Assembly: GCA_026014735.1 (NCBI GenBank)
Contig: JAOZHT010000004.1
Location: forward strand, 29,321 to 93,320
DNA from: Candidatus Bathyarchaeota archaeon
GTDB taxonomy: Archaea; Thermoproteota; Bathyarchaeia; Bathyarchaeales; Bathycorpusculaceae
Reading direction: 5' to 3'
Length of the DNA stretch: 64,000 nucleotides
Within the stretch, counting starts at the first letter, position 1. Every line of letters begins with the position of its first letter. This document shows, in pieces, positions 35,060 through 42,423 of this stretch. The notes under the pieces were generated by a model that saw only the letters and a list, made by a program, of their open reading frames with translations, searched no databases and was not told where the DNA came from. The position numbers were made by a program, and so were the translations under genes.

Positions 35060-35449
35060 ATGGTAAAAGTGGCTTGGCAGACATTCAAAGAAACAAACCC
35101 ATCAAGCACCTATGTTGCCTACGCAGCATACGTTGAGAGAAAATCCGTATGGTCCTACTTCAACTTCCTGATGAGGGCACGAAAAATCCAAAAACAGCTA
35201 AACACATCAGCAGGCGTAGTAGGCTTCACTGCACAGATGGAATTTTTAAACAAAAAAGTCAGCCAATTAGCCGTCTTCGAAGACGAAGCCACGCTTAAAG
35301 CCTTTGCACACAGCGGGCAACATAGCCTCTGCATACAGCAATCCAAACCCAGCATCAAAACGATGAAAAACAAAATCTGGACTATCTCGGGAGCCGAGTT
35401 GCCGCCAAAACTCGAAGAAGCCATAAGCAAACTGCAAAACCAAAAGTAA
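35060..35449 (+). CDS. DUF3291/monooxygenase-like dimeric alpha-beta barrel protein
   Basis: A 129-residue protein. SYFNFLMRARKIQKQLNTSAGVVGFTAQM, LAVFEDEATLKAFAHSGQH and the length fit the ferredoxin-like alpha-beta barrel fold of antibiotic-biosynthesis monooxygenase/DUF3291 proteins. Catalysis cannot be confirmed. The region before it is AT-rich and likely holds its promoter. Monocistronic. Confidence 0.65.
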   Translation: MVKVAWQTFKETNPSSTYVAYAAYVERKSVWSYFNFLMRARKIQKQLNTSAGVVGFTAQMEFLNKKVSQLAVFEDEATLKAFAHSGQHSLCIQQSKPSIKTMKNKIWTISGAELPPKLEEAISKLQNQK

Positions 35450-35527
35450 AGAATCCAGCCAAAGAAGCTTACAGTTTAAGAGGCATGCCAGAGATAGCCG
35501 AAGTCACTTCTAATTGCCAAAAGTTGT

Positions 35528-35635
35528 TGGTGCCGGGAGCGGGATTCGAGCCCGCGACTTCTGGACAGGGGCGTGTGGCCCTATTGTTCTCCAGATTATG
35601 AGTCTGGCGCCCTAGCCAGGCTAGGCTACCCCGGC
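35528..35635 (-). tRNA. tRNA-Met (elongator, CAT) with an intron
   Basis: Read on the minus strand, the 5' acceptor GCCGGGG pairs with TCCCGGC, followed by discriminator A and an encoded CCA. The anticodon arm is CCAGA-CTCATAA-TCTGG (anticodon at 35598-35600) and the T arm GCGGG-CTCGAAT-CCCGC. Between the anticodon stem and the variable loop (AAGTC) lie about 30 extra nt (35561-35590) with a GGGC/GCCC hairpin. TCTGGA and TCCAGA flanking it are complementary. This is a non-canonical archaeal intron near position 43-45; exact splice sites are not fixed. Without it the tRNA is 75 nt plus CCA. Confidence 0.9.
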
Positions 35636-35774
35636 AAACGCCTCCAAAACGGAGGCATCGGAATGTTTAGTCTAGATTCTGTCATTTAAACCTTTAAGGG
35701 CAAATCAATGAATAGGCGCTCCAGCGGGACAAAGAAAAAACGGCAAACCAGCTTGCGGGTAGGCGCCTTGGCAG

Positions 35775-36239
35775 TCAAGTTTTCAGTTGAGCCGCAACTT
35801 TTTTGCCGAACTCAAAACACCGGGGCAGTTCCCCCTCGGCTAGGGGCCCCGTTACGCCCTTCACCCTCACAGACAGCCCCGGCGTAAGCTGCTTTAGCTT
35901 GGGCAATTTTTGGGCTGCTAGCTTTTCCAGTTTTTTCTCGGCTCGGTCTTGGAGGCGGACCCTACCTGAGTAGGTGCCGAAAACAGCGACACTTTTTGCT
36001 TTTAGGTCTGCTAAGGCTAAGCTTTCTACAAAACGCTTCATAGCCCGTGAGGGTCGGCCCATGTGGTTTGGCGCCCCCAAAACTATGGCGTCGTAGCCTT
36101 CTGCGGTCTGGAGGCTGGCGTCTTTAATGTAGCCCATGTCGGCTTCCACGCCCTCCGAGCGTATGCCTTCAAGGATTTGTTTTGCTGCCTGTTTGGTGTT
36201 GCCGTATTTTGAATCGTAGAAGATAAAGACCTTCGCCAT
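35775..36239 (-). CDS. Flavodoxin
   Basis: A 154-residue flavodoxin. VFIFYDSKYGNTKQAAKQI is the FMN phosphate loop and IVLGAPNHMGRPSRAMKRFVE the second flavin loop. It may be an electron carrier or the flavodoxin part of an A-type flavoprotein. The ATG at 36239 is used because the fold begins at MAKVFIFYDSK; a TTG three codons earlier is possible. It lies beside tRNA-Met with no evident partner. Confidence 0.82.
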   Translation of the reverse strand: MAKVFIFYDSKYGNTKQAAKQILEGIRSEGVEADMGYIKDASLQTAEGYDAIVLGAPNHMGRPSRAMKRFVESLALADLKAKSVAVFGTYSGRVRLQDRAEKKLEKLAAQKLPKLKQLTPGLSVRVKGVTGPLAEGELPRCFEFGKKVAAQLKT

Positions 36240-36420
36240 CGCTTCCAACTCAAACCATAATTGTATGTGGCGACGTTAAAAGTGGCTCCCTAACAATTCA
36301 GGGAAAAACAGAAGCTGCCCGCAAATGGGCTTGTCAATAAACCTGGACTAACCCTTGTCAAGAAACCTATACAAAAACGCTTTAATGCAAAACCAAACCC
36401 ACAATTTCTCAGGGACAGCC

Positions 36421-37233
36421 ATGAGCAGAACCATCGCCTTCGCACTCATAGCGGTTTTAGTAGCCTCGAGTTTAGTGATTGCTGGGCCGGTTTCGGCTCA
36501 GACCCTCAAACCCGAGGTAAATGAATTTCGGCTCCAATACGTTGACAGCTCATATGATGTTGCGCCTTCCCCCACATTCACCAAAGACCTCTATACCGGC
36601 GAAACAATAACCACAACTATTCCAGGTTACCGTGTTGAGAATAAATCGATTGTGGCGACAATAAAGAATCCGTCTGGTGTTGATGCATATAATTTCAGGT
36701 GGAAACCACACAACGAAAGCCGCTGGTATTACCACCCCTTTGACACTGAGGCTGACCAAACTCCTTCTTTATCCGCATCTGGCTTCAGTGGTCCTCCAGC
36801 ATACGCCTCTGACTCAGAATACACTGTAATTACGGTAATTTCGGTAAACCACATTTCGGGCGCCCTAGATGTCCAAGTGCAGGCACTTTACGGCGATTAC
36901 CGCGCCACGCATAACACGCCTATACAAATTTTTGAAGGTGATTTCTATGATTACTACTTTGATGGCCAAGCAAGCTACTGGAGCCAAACCGAAACAATAG
37001 ACACAACTAACGGCCAAACATACATAACTCCTACATCAGCCCCAAAGGATGAACCAACCACAACAGCAACCGCAACTCCCAGCGAGAATTCAACAGCACC
37101 GCCGACTCAAGTTACTGCTGAATCGGGTGTTGTGTTCGAGCTTAACGGGGAAGATGTCGCGCTTGTATCTGCTCTTGCAGTGATTACTGTTCTGGCGGCT
37201 GCCTTGGTACTTTTATGGAGAAAAAGAAAATGA
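36421..37233 (+). CDS. Surface protein, paralogue 1 of 3
   Basis: A 270-residue exported protein. A signal peptide (about 1-27, ending VSAQT) precedes an outer beta-rich domain beginning PEVNEFRLQYVDSSYD, then a Thr/Pro/Ala-rich linker (about 205-235) and a C-terminal membrane helix ending WRKRK. The domain shares ...DLYTGETI...VENKSI... with the next gene (...DPYTGQTI...VENRTL...). The proteins are probably tethered outside the cell. The frame opens earlier (36355), but Met23 starts the signal peptide. The stop overlaps the next start as ATGA. Confidence 0.75.
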   Translation: MSRTIAFALIAVLVASSLVIAGPVSAQTLKPEVNEFRLQYVDSSYDVAPSPTFTKDLYTGETITTTIPGYRVENKSIVATIKNPSGVDAYNFRWKPHNESRWYYHPFDTEADQTPSLSASGFSGPPAYASDSEYTVITVISVNHISGALDVQVQALYGDYRATHNTPIQIFEGDFYDYYFDGQASYWSQTETIDTTNGQTYITPTSAPKDEPTTTATATPSENSTAPPTQVTAESGVVFELNGEDVALVSALAVITVLAAALVLLWRKRK

Positions 37234-38057
37234 CAGGGCACCGAAGAGCACTTGGCTTAATTCTTATCCTTGCCTTATCCAGTGTTGTTACACTGCAACC
37301 GGCTGTATGCACAACAACAAAACTTGCCACTCCCGAAGTTTCAGTAAGATACATTGATTGTTCATACGATTCACCCGCATATTCTACTATTGACCCCTAT
37401 ACTGGACAAACCATCGAAGTCCCTTCAATGCATGTGGAAAACCGAACGCTACAATTTACTATAAAGAGATCCATTTCGACGGAAACCGGTCAACTGTACT
37501 ATGTTATCCGTATGAAAGGACACTTTTCCGAGAATTGGACAGGCATCTACAAAGGATGGGTTAATAGTTCAAGCCCAGAGCTTACCCTTTGGACATTTTC
37601 AACCTTGAGAGGACAGGACTTGCCGGGGCAATCAGGATACTTTTATCGAGGCGGCGAAAGCTTCTTTGTTCCCTCTGAAGGGCAATTGGATTTTCAGGTT
37701 AAAGCGGAAACATGGGGCGAAGTTATGGCAACGCCTTCAGCTACAGACCCATTCGGAGGATCAAGAACAACTATGTTTGGAGAAAGCGACTGGAGCAGCA
37801 TCAATACAATAGACTTGGTTACCGGCGAAGCCCACGTAACACCTACGGTGACACCCACGGCTACACCCACTCCAACGGCAACTGCACCCCCAACAGAATG
37901 CTCAACGGCAACTCCAACTCAAGTAATTACTGAATCAACTGTTGCGTTCGAACTTAGCTGGAAAGACATCGCGCTTGCAGCGGCTTGCACAGTGATTGCT
38001 GTTTTGGCGGCGGCATTGTTGCTTTCACATAGAGGAGGCACCAAAAAGAATGCGTAA
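37230..38057 (+). CDS. Surface protein, paralogue 2 of 3
   Basis: A 275-residue exported protein with the same plan as its neighbours: signal peptide, outer domain (PEVSVRYIDCSYDSPAYSTI), a Thr/Pro/Ala linker with TPTATPT-type repeats, a C-terminal membrane helix and a basic tail. The ATG at 37230 is 9 nt after GGAG and overlaps the previous stop. It ends 8 nt inside the third paralogue. Tandem duplication and overlap suggest coupled expression. Confidence 0.75.
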   Translation: MTGHRRALGLILILALSSVVTLQPAVCTTTKLATPEVSVRYIDCSYDSPAYSTIDPYTGQTIEVPSMHVENRTLQFTIKRSISTETGQLYYVIRMKGHFSENWTGIYKGWVNSSSPELTLWTFSTLRGQDLPGQSGYFYRGGESFFVPSEGQLDFQVKAETWGEVMATPSATDPFGGSRTTMFGESDWSSINTIDLVTGEAHVTPTVTPTATPTPTATAPPTECSTATPTQVITESTVAFELSWKDIALAAACTVIAVLAAALLLSHRGGTKKNA

Positions 38058-38754
38058 GGTATGCTCGTTAGCTCTTGTCGCTATCTTGGTGGTGTCAAGT
38101 CTGCTTTGGGCTGGATTCGCATCTGCACAAACAATTCCTACGCCGTCGGTTCCGCAGTTTACTGTGCATGTCAACGAAGATGGCAGCACGGTCATCAAAA
38201 TACTAAACCAGCAAATACCCCAAAATAACGCTCTGTATTATCAGGTACGCACAAAAGATCACAATTCCAACGATTGGATGCTTATTGAAGTTTATACTGT
38301 TTATGACTCGGGATTTTGGCAAAGAGAACCGTACCGACGGGCGCTTTCTGGGGAGTACACTACTTTGACGATTAGTACAGAAGTAAAGCAGGAGTTTCAG
38401 GTTCAAGCATTTGTTGGACTTGTTACATCACACAACGACCACGCACTCGACCTGTTTAGCGCCCTGACAACCTTCACTTTTAGCGGCGAAAGTAGCGGAT
38501 GGAGCCCTACCCAATCAATCGACGGCAAAGTTATCCAATCTGACCCAACACAACCACCTACCCAGCAACCTTACAGTCCATCATCAACTCCGCAGCCGCA
38601 AGCACCACAAGAAACACTCTCAACAGCGGGGTTTGAGCGTCTTTTTCTGGAAAATATTGATTGGCAGAACGTAGCCTTGGCCCTTTTAACTGCTGCAGTT
38701 GCGGTTTTGGCGGTTGGTATGGTGGCGTTGTGGCGTAGGTTGCCCAAAAAGTAG
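38050..38754 (+). CDS. Surface protein, paralogue 3 of 3
   Basis: A 234-residue exported protein with a signal peptide (ending FASAQT), an outer beta domain that is shorter at its N-terminus than in paralogues 1 and 2 (PQFTVHVNEDGSTVIKI), a Pro/Gln/Ser linker and a C-terminal membrane helix followed by WRRLPKK. GGAGG lies 12 nt before the ATG. It shares GESSGWSPTQSIDG with the WSQTETID/WSSINTID stretches of the other two, which shows common descent. Confidence 0.75.
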   Translation: MRKVCSLALVAILVVSSLLWAGFASAQTIPTPSVPQFTVHVNEDGSTVIKILNQQIPQNNALYYQVRTKDHNSNDWMLIEVYTVYDSGFWQREPYRRALSGEYTTLTISTEVKQEFQVQAFVGLVTSHNDHALDLFSALTTFTFSGESSGWSPTQSIDGKVIQSDPTQPPTQQPYSPSSTPQPQAPQETLSTAGFERLFLENIDWQNVALALLTAAVAVLAVGMVALWRRLPKK

Positions 38755-38845
38755 GCTTTTGCTTTAAATAAGGGGAGGGAGGTCTCTGGGGCAGCAACAG
38801 AAGCGCCGCCTATACAGAAAGAAAAGGTGACAGAGCCGAGAAGCA

Positions 38846-39460
38846 CTAAGCCGTCTGGTTTAGCCACTCGGCCAATGTTACTTGGTTGGTGTTGCCGACT
38901 TTCTCCAGCGAAACCATACCGCGTTCTGAAAGCCGTGCTAGGATGCGGTGGGTTTTTAGGCGGCTGAGGCCCGTTTCGGCTTTGATGTATTTCTGCAGGT
39001 ATTTGCCGTCATGGGCTTTGAGGACCTCGATGACTTGGCGTTCCTCGTCGGTGAGGGTTTTGGAAACCGATTCATACGCTAAACCTCCGTTGCCTACAGC
39101 GCCAGTTAGTGTGGCGGGCGGCTGAGGGGCTGCTCCGATGCGGATTTGGGGGTAAACCAAGTAGTAGGTTACTCCGATTACCGATAGGATGGTGATGCCG
39201 ATGATTACTGCGAATAGGACGCCGAAGTATGGTAGCCAACTGGCGGCTGCGGTTGCCGTGGGGGTCTGCGTCGCGCCGTTGTGATTCATCATTGAACCAT
39301 GGCCGTTGACGCTGCTGCTGGCGTTGCCGCCCCACATCTGGCCCATCCATCCGGTGGGGTTCTGCTGGGTGGAGAAGACTGCAAAGCCGATGGCTGTTGC
39401 GACTATGAGGGCTGCTATGGCGGTTATCAGTAGGATCAGAAACAGGTTAACTCTCTTCAT
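38846..39460 (-). CDS. Membrane-anchored winged-helix regulator with Met/His-rich outer loop
   Basis: A 204-residue protein. Two membrane helices (about 5-30 and 75-102) enclose an outer loop rich in Met, His, Gly and Asn (GWMGQMWGGN, NGHGSMMNHNG). The cytoplasmic C-terminus is a winged helix (about 135-200: LTDEERQVIEVLKAHDGKYLQ, LSRLKTHRILARLSERGMVS). Such proteins couple an external signal to transcription. The loop composition suggests copper or another soft metal (inference). It is divergent from a Cys-rich secreted protein, its likely target. Confidence 0.78.
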   Translation of the reverse strand: MKRVNLFLILLITAIAALIVATAIGFAVFSTQQNPTGWMGQMWGGNASSSVNGHGSMMNHNGATQTPTATAAASWLPYFGVLFAVIIGITILSVIGVTYYLVYPQIRIGAAPQPPATLTGAVGNGGLAYESVSKTLTDEERQVIEVLKAHDGKYLQKYIKAETGLSRLKTHRILARLSERGMVSLEKVGNTNQVTLAEWLNQTA

Positions 39461-39529
39461 TTTATATCTAAATTAGACTCATCACGGCGGGATTTAAGCA
39501 TTCCCCGCAGAACCCAGCCAACACCCCAA

Positions 39530-39564
39530 GAAACGTTTCAAAAAACCGTTTCAAACCCGTTTCA
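39530..39564. promoter_or_regulatory. Triple CGTTTCA direct repeat, candidate operator
   Basis: CGTTTCA occurs at 39534-39540, 39547-39553 and 39558-39564, spaced 13 and 11 bp, about one helical turn each. The first copy is part of a perfect palindrome, GAAACGTTTC (39530-39539). The site lies between the divergent regulator and the Cys-rich gene. Confidence 0.6.
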
Positions 39565-39614
39565 GCCAACATCCAAACCACCCCAACCCCAGTATATCTT
39601 GTGAGGTGAAAAAA

Positions 39615-39983
39615 ATGAACCTAAAACTCATCCTCGCACTCATCACCATAGCAACAGTCGCAACCGCAGCCGTCGGCCTCGCAGCAGCCCAATTCGGCGC
39701 CAACCAAACCCCCTACACAAACACAGCAAACCAGCAACCCTGCCTAACAGGCCCCAGCAACCAAACTCAAGTAAACTGCATCAACGGCACAACAGGCCAA
39801 CCATACTGCAATCAAACCTGCACCGCAGCGGGCAACTGCTACGGCTGTGGCAGTGGCCAAGGATGCCAAGAAAACAGCTGCGCCAACAGCTACGGCTACG
39901 GTTGCGGTGAACAAACCCAGAACCAGCAGCAGACGCGCTTTGGCGATGAAAGAAACGGATGGGGTTGCGGAGGCTGCCGATAA
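39615..39983 (+). CDS. Secreted Cys/Asn/Gln-rich protein
   Basis: A 122-residue protein with a signal peptide (about 1-24, ending GLAAAQ) and a mature part with about 14 cysteines among Asn, Gln and Gly (YCNQTCTAAGNCYGCGSGQG, GWGCGGCR). No known fold recognised; the density of Cys suggests metal binding or many disulfides. The ATG at 39615 lies 5 nt after GAGGTGA, so the GTG at 39606 is rejected. The divergent membrane regulator and the operator repeats suggest it is induced by a stimulus, perhaps metal. Confidence 0.7.
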   Translation: MNLKLILALITIATVATAAVGLAAAQFGANQTPYTNTANQQPCLTGPSNQTQVNCINGTTGQPYCNQTCTAAGNCYGCGSGQGCQENSCANSYGYGCGEQTQNQQQTRFGDERNGWGCGGCR

Positions 39984-40015
39984 ACTGGGCAGCAACCAAA
40001 CCCATACCCCCAATT

Positions 40016-41647
40016 TTATTCTATACTTGTGGGCTTGTAGCGACTAAGGATTCCTCTGCTGAATTTTGGCGCGCGGGGTTTCCAAGCTGCCAACCGCTCC
40101 GCCAGTTCTTTGTCGGATAACTCCACTTTCAGGATGCGCATTGGTATGTCGATGGTTATGGTGTCGCCGTCTTTGAGAGCCGCGATGGGTCCGCCCTCGA
40201 AGGCTTCAGGCGCCACGTGTCCGATGCTGCCGCCGCGGGTTGCTCCGCTGAATCGGCCGTCCGTGATTAGGGCAACGGATTCGGAGAGGCCCATGCCTGC
40301 GATAGTGGCGGTTGGGAAAAGCATTTCGGGCATGCCGGGTCCGCCGCGTGGTCCCTCGTAGCGGATGACGACGACGTCGCCTGCCTTGATTTTGCCGCCC
40401 CTGATTGCGGCGAGCGCTTCAGATTCGGAGTCAAAGACTTTAGCGGGTCCCCTGTGACGCATCATCTTCTCGGATACACCGGCTGATTTGATAACTGAGC
40501 CCTTCGGCGCCAAATTGCCCGTCAAGATGGCTATGCCGCCTTCCTTATGCACCGGATCAGAGAGGGATCGGATGACGTTGCGGTCAAGCACCACTGCATC
40601 CTTGATGTTCTGGCCCACAGTCTTTAGCGATACAGTCGGCGCATCTAGGCTAAGCTGCTCTTTGATTTCAGCCATCACCGCCGGGACACCGCCTGCAGCA
40701 TCCAAGTCCTCCATCGCATAGATGCCGCTTGGAATCATGCTGCATAAATGCGGGGTTTTTCTGCCTATTTCATCAAACGCTGACAGCGGAAGAGACACAC
40801 CGGCTTCTTTTGCTATAGCGGGCAGGTGCAGGGTGGTGTTGGTTGAGCCGCCCAGCGCCATATCCACGGCGATGGCGTTTTCAAAAGCCGCTTTGGTAAG
40901 TATCTTGGAGGGTTTAAGGTCGGCTTGGATGAGTTTAACGATTTGTTTACCCGTTGCCCGTGCCAAGCGAAGTTTAAAAGCGCTGGTCGCCAGAGACGTA
41001 GCGCAGTAGGGCAGCGAGAGGCCGAGCGCTTCGGTGAGGCAAGCCATGGTGTTGGCGGTGAACATGCCGCTGCAGCTTCCGCAACCTGGACACGCATTGG
41101 TTTCCAATTCGAGGAGTTCAGCCTCAGTCATTTTTCCCATGGCAACTTGGCCAAATGTGGCTTCAGGCATGCTGGCGTAGCTGACTTTTTTGCCGCGGTG
41201 GCGTCCAGCAGCCATCGGGCCTCCGGTAACCATGATGGCGGGGATATCCACCCGTGCGGCTGCCATGAGCATGCCGGGGGTGATTTTGTCACAGTTAGAA
41301 ATCATAACCAGGCCATCGAGGCTGTGGGCCTGCAGCATAATCTCCACGGAGTCAGCGATGACTTCGCGGCTGGGTAGGCTGTAGCGCATGCCGATGTGTC
41401 CCATGGCGATGCCGTCGCATACCGCGATGGTGCTGAATTCGAAGGGTGTGCCGCCTGCGGCCAGGATGCCTTCTTTGACTGCTTCTCCGATGGTGCGGAG
41501 GTGTATGTGTCCGGGGACTATGTTGGTGTAGCTGTTGGCGACGCCGATAAGGGGCTTGGCGAGGTCGTCGTCTTGGAGTCCCAGTGATTTCAAAAGAGCG
41601 CGGTGGGGCGCTTTTTCGGTTCCGGTTTTAATTTGGTCACTTTTCAA
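40016..41647 (-). CDS. ilvD: Dihydroxy-acid dehydratase
   Basis: A 543-residue enzyme that dehydrates 2,3-dihydroxy acids to 2-keto acids in Ile/Val (and CoA) synthesis. Cluster ligands and signatures are present: VCDGIAMGHIGMRYSLPSRE, SNCDKITPGMLMAAARVDIP and ACPGCGSCSGMFTANTMACL, and TDGRFSGATRG near the C-terminus. The start is a TTG with GAGG about 8 nt upstream. It is single, on the opposite strand to the isopropylmalate-synthase family gene 0.8 kb away. Confidence 0.97.
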   Translation of the reverse strand: MKSDQIKTGTEKAPHRALLKSLGLQDDDLAKPLIGVANSYTNIVPGHIHLRTIGEAVKEGILAAGGTPFEFSTIAVCDGIAMGHIGMRYSLPSREVIADSVEIMLQAHSLDGLVMISNCDKITPGMLMAAARVDIPAIMVTGGPMAAGRHRGKKVSYASMPEATFGQVAMGKMTEAELLELETNACPGCGSCSGMFTANTMACLTEALGLSLPYCATSLATSAFKLRLARATGKQIVKLIQADLKPSKILTKAAFENAIAVDMALGGSTNTTLHLPAIAKEAGVSLPLSAFDEIGRKTPHLCSMIPSGIYAMEDLDAAGGVPAVMAEIKEQLSLDAPTVSLKTVGQNIKDAVVLDRNVIRSLSDPVHKEGGIAILTGNLAPKGSVIKSAGVSEKMMRHRGPAKVFDSESEALAAIRGGKIKAGDVVVIRYEGPRGGPGMPEMLFPTATIAGMGLSESVALITDGRFSGATRGGSIGHVAPEAFEGGPIAALKDGDTITIDIPMRILKVELSDKELAERLAAWKPRAPKFSRGILSRYKPTSIE

Positions 41648-41800
41648 GTTGTATGCCTCAACTGTGGCTGATGAGAACTATTTGGCATGGGTTGCTGTTA
41701 AGTTTTTTTACGCGTCAATCCAGCTTTGGCTATGCCGACTATCAAACGTATCCATTCAAATGACCGATAAACTAACAAATCCCGCTAAGCCAAAAACAAC

Positions 41801-41810
41801 ACATATAAGC
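41801..41810 (+). promoter_or_regulatory. TATA promoter of 5S rRNA
   Basis: ACATATAAGC lies about 26-28 nt upstream of the predicted 5' end of 5S rRNA, the standard archaeal distance. Confidence 0.7.
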
Positions 41811-41832
41811 CTCAACGTACAGTTACTGCAGG

Positions 41833-41951
41833 TTTGCCGGTCAAAGGGCACGGGTTCCACCTGATCCCATACCGAACTCAGAAGTTAAACCGTGTTCCGT
41901 TCCCAGCTGTAGTGTGGTCTTAGGCCACGTGAACCTGGGAAAGCTGGCAGC
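41833..41951 (+). rRNA. rrf: 5S ribosomal RNA
   Basis: A lone 5S rRNA of about 119 nt. The helix I strands TGCCGGT and GCTGGCA pair at the ends. The conserved loop block CCTGATCCCATACCGAACTCAG and the following AGAAGTTAAAC are diagnostic, as is AGTGTGG before the 3' half. No 16S or 23S rRNA is near, as in many archaea where 5S is transcribed alone. Confidence 0.95.
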
Positions 41952-42053
41952 ACCTACTTATCCTATCGCAAATGCAGCCCGGACCCGTTTTTGCCAGCAA
42001 TCCCTTATTTGTCAGGGGTAACCCTAAACTGTGCTGACGCCTGTCATTTAGCT

Positions 42054-42374
42054 ATGAAAATCGTTAAGGTACATGATGCTGAGTCCGTCCAAAACGCACA
42101 TGGCGTGGACGCCCGAAAAATCTACGCGTCCCCCAACGCGGAAGTCATCCATATGGCGCTGCAGCGGGATGAAGCGCTTAAGCGGCACACAACCCCCGTG
42201 AACGTTTTCTTCTATATCCTTGAGGGCAAAGGCGTAGTGGAAGTCGGCGACCAAGCCACCGAAGTAGAGAAGGACACCATAATTGATAGCCCAAAAGGTA
42301 TTCCGCATCTTCTCCGAAACACCGGCGAGGACGTCTTTAGGTTTCTCGTAGTGAAGTTGCCGAAAACCGCTTAG
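42054..42374 (+). CDS. Cupin-domain protein
   Basis: A 106-residue single-domain cupin. The first motif is around HTTPVNVFFYILEGKGVVEVGD (the HxH is reduced to one His) and the second is SPKGIPHLLRNTGEDVFRFLVV. The beta barrel may bind a metal and small ligand; function unknown. The frame is open from 41991, but that would start inside the region just after 5S; the ATG at 42054 begins at the first strand. Confidence 0.75.
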   Translation: MKIVKVHDAESVQNAHGVDARKIYASPNAEVIHMALQRDEALKRHTTPVNVFFYILEGKGVVEVGDQATEVEKDTIIDSPKGIPHLLRNTGEDVFRFLVVKLPKTA

Positions 42375-42409
42375 CCCTTGAGTTCACAGCAAAGGTCACA
42401 CACCATAAT

Positions 42410-42419
42410 TTTTATATCT
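42410..42419 (+). promoter_or_regulatory. TATA-like element before the isopropylmalate-synthase family gene
   Basis: TTTATATC at 42411-42418 predicts transcription from about 42,440, downstream of the TTG used for the gene. If it is the promoter, translation starts later, at TTG 42445 or GTG 42493. Confidence 0.4.
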
Positions 42420-42423
42420 CTGC

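Noticed and set aside
41535..41864. Search for a branched-chain leader peptide near ilvD and the isopropylmalate-synthase gene
   Set aside because: Short frames upstream of both genes contain no runs of Leu, Ile or Val codons and no adjacent hairpin.
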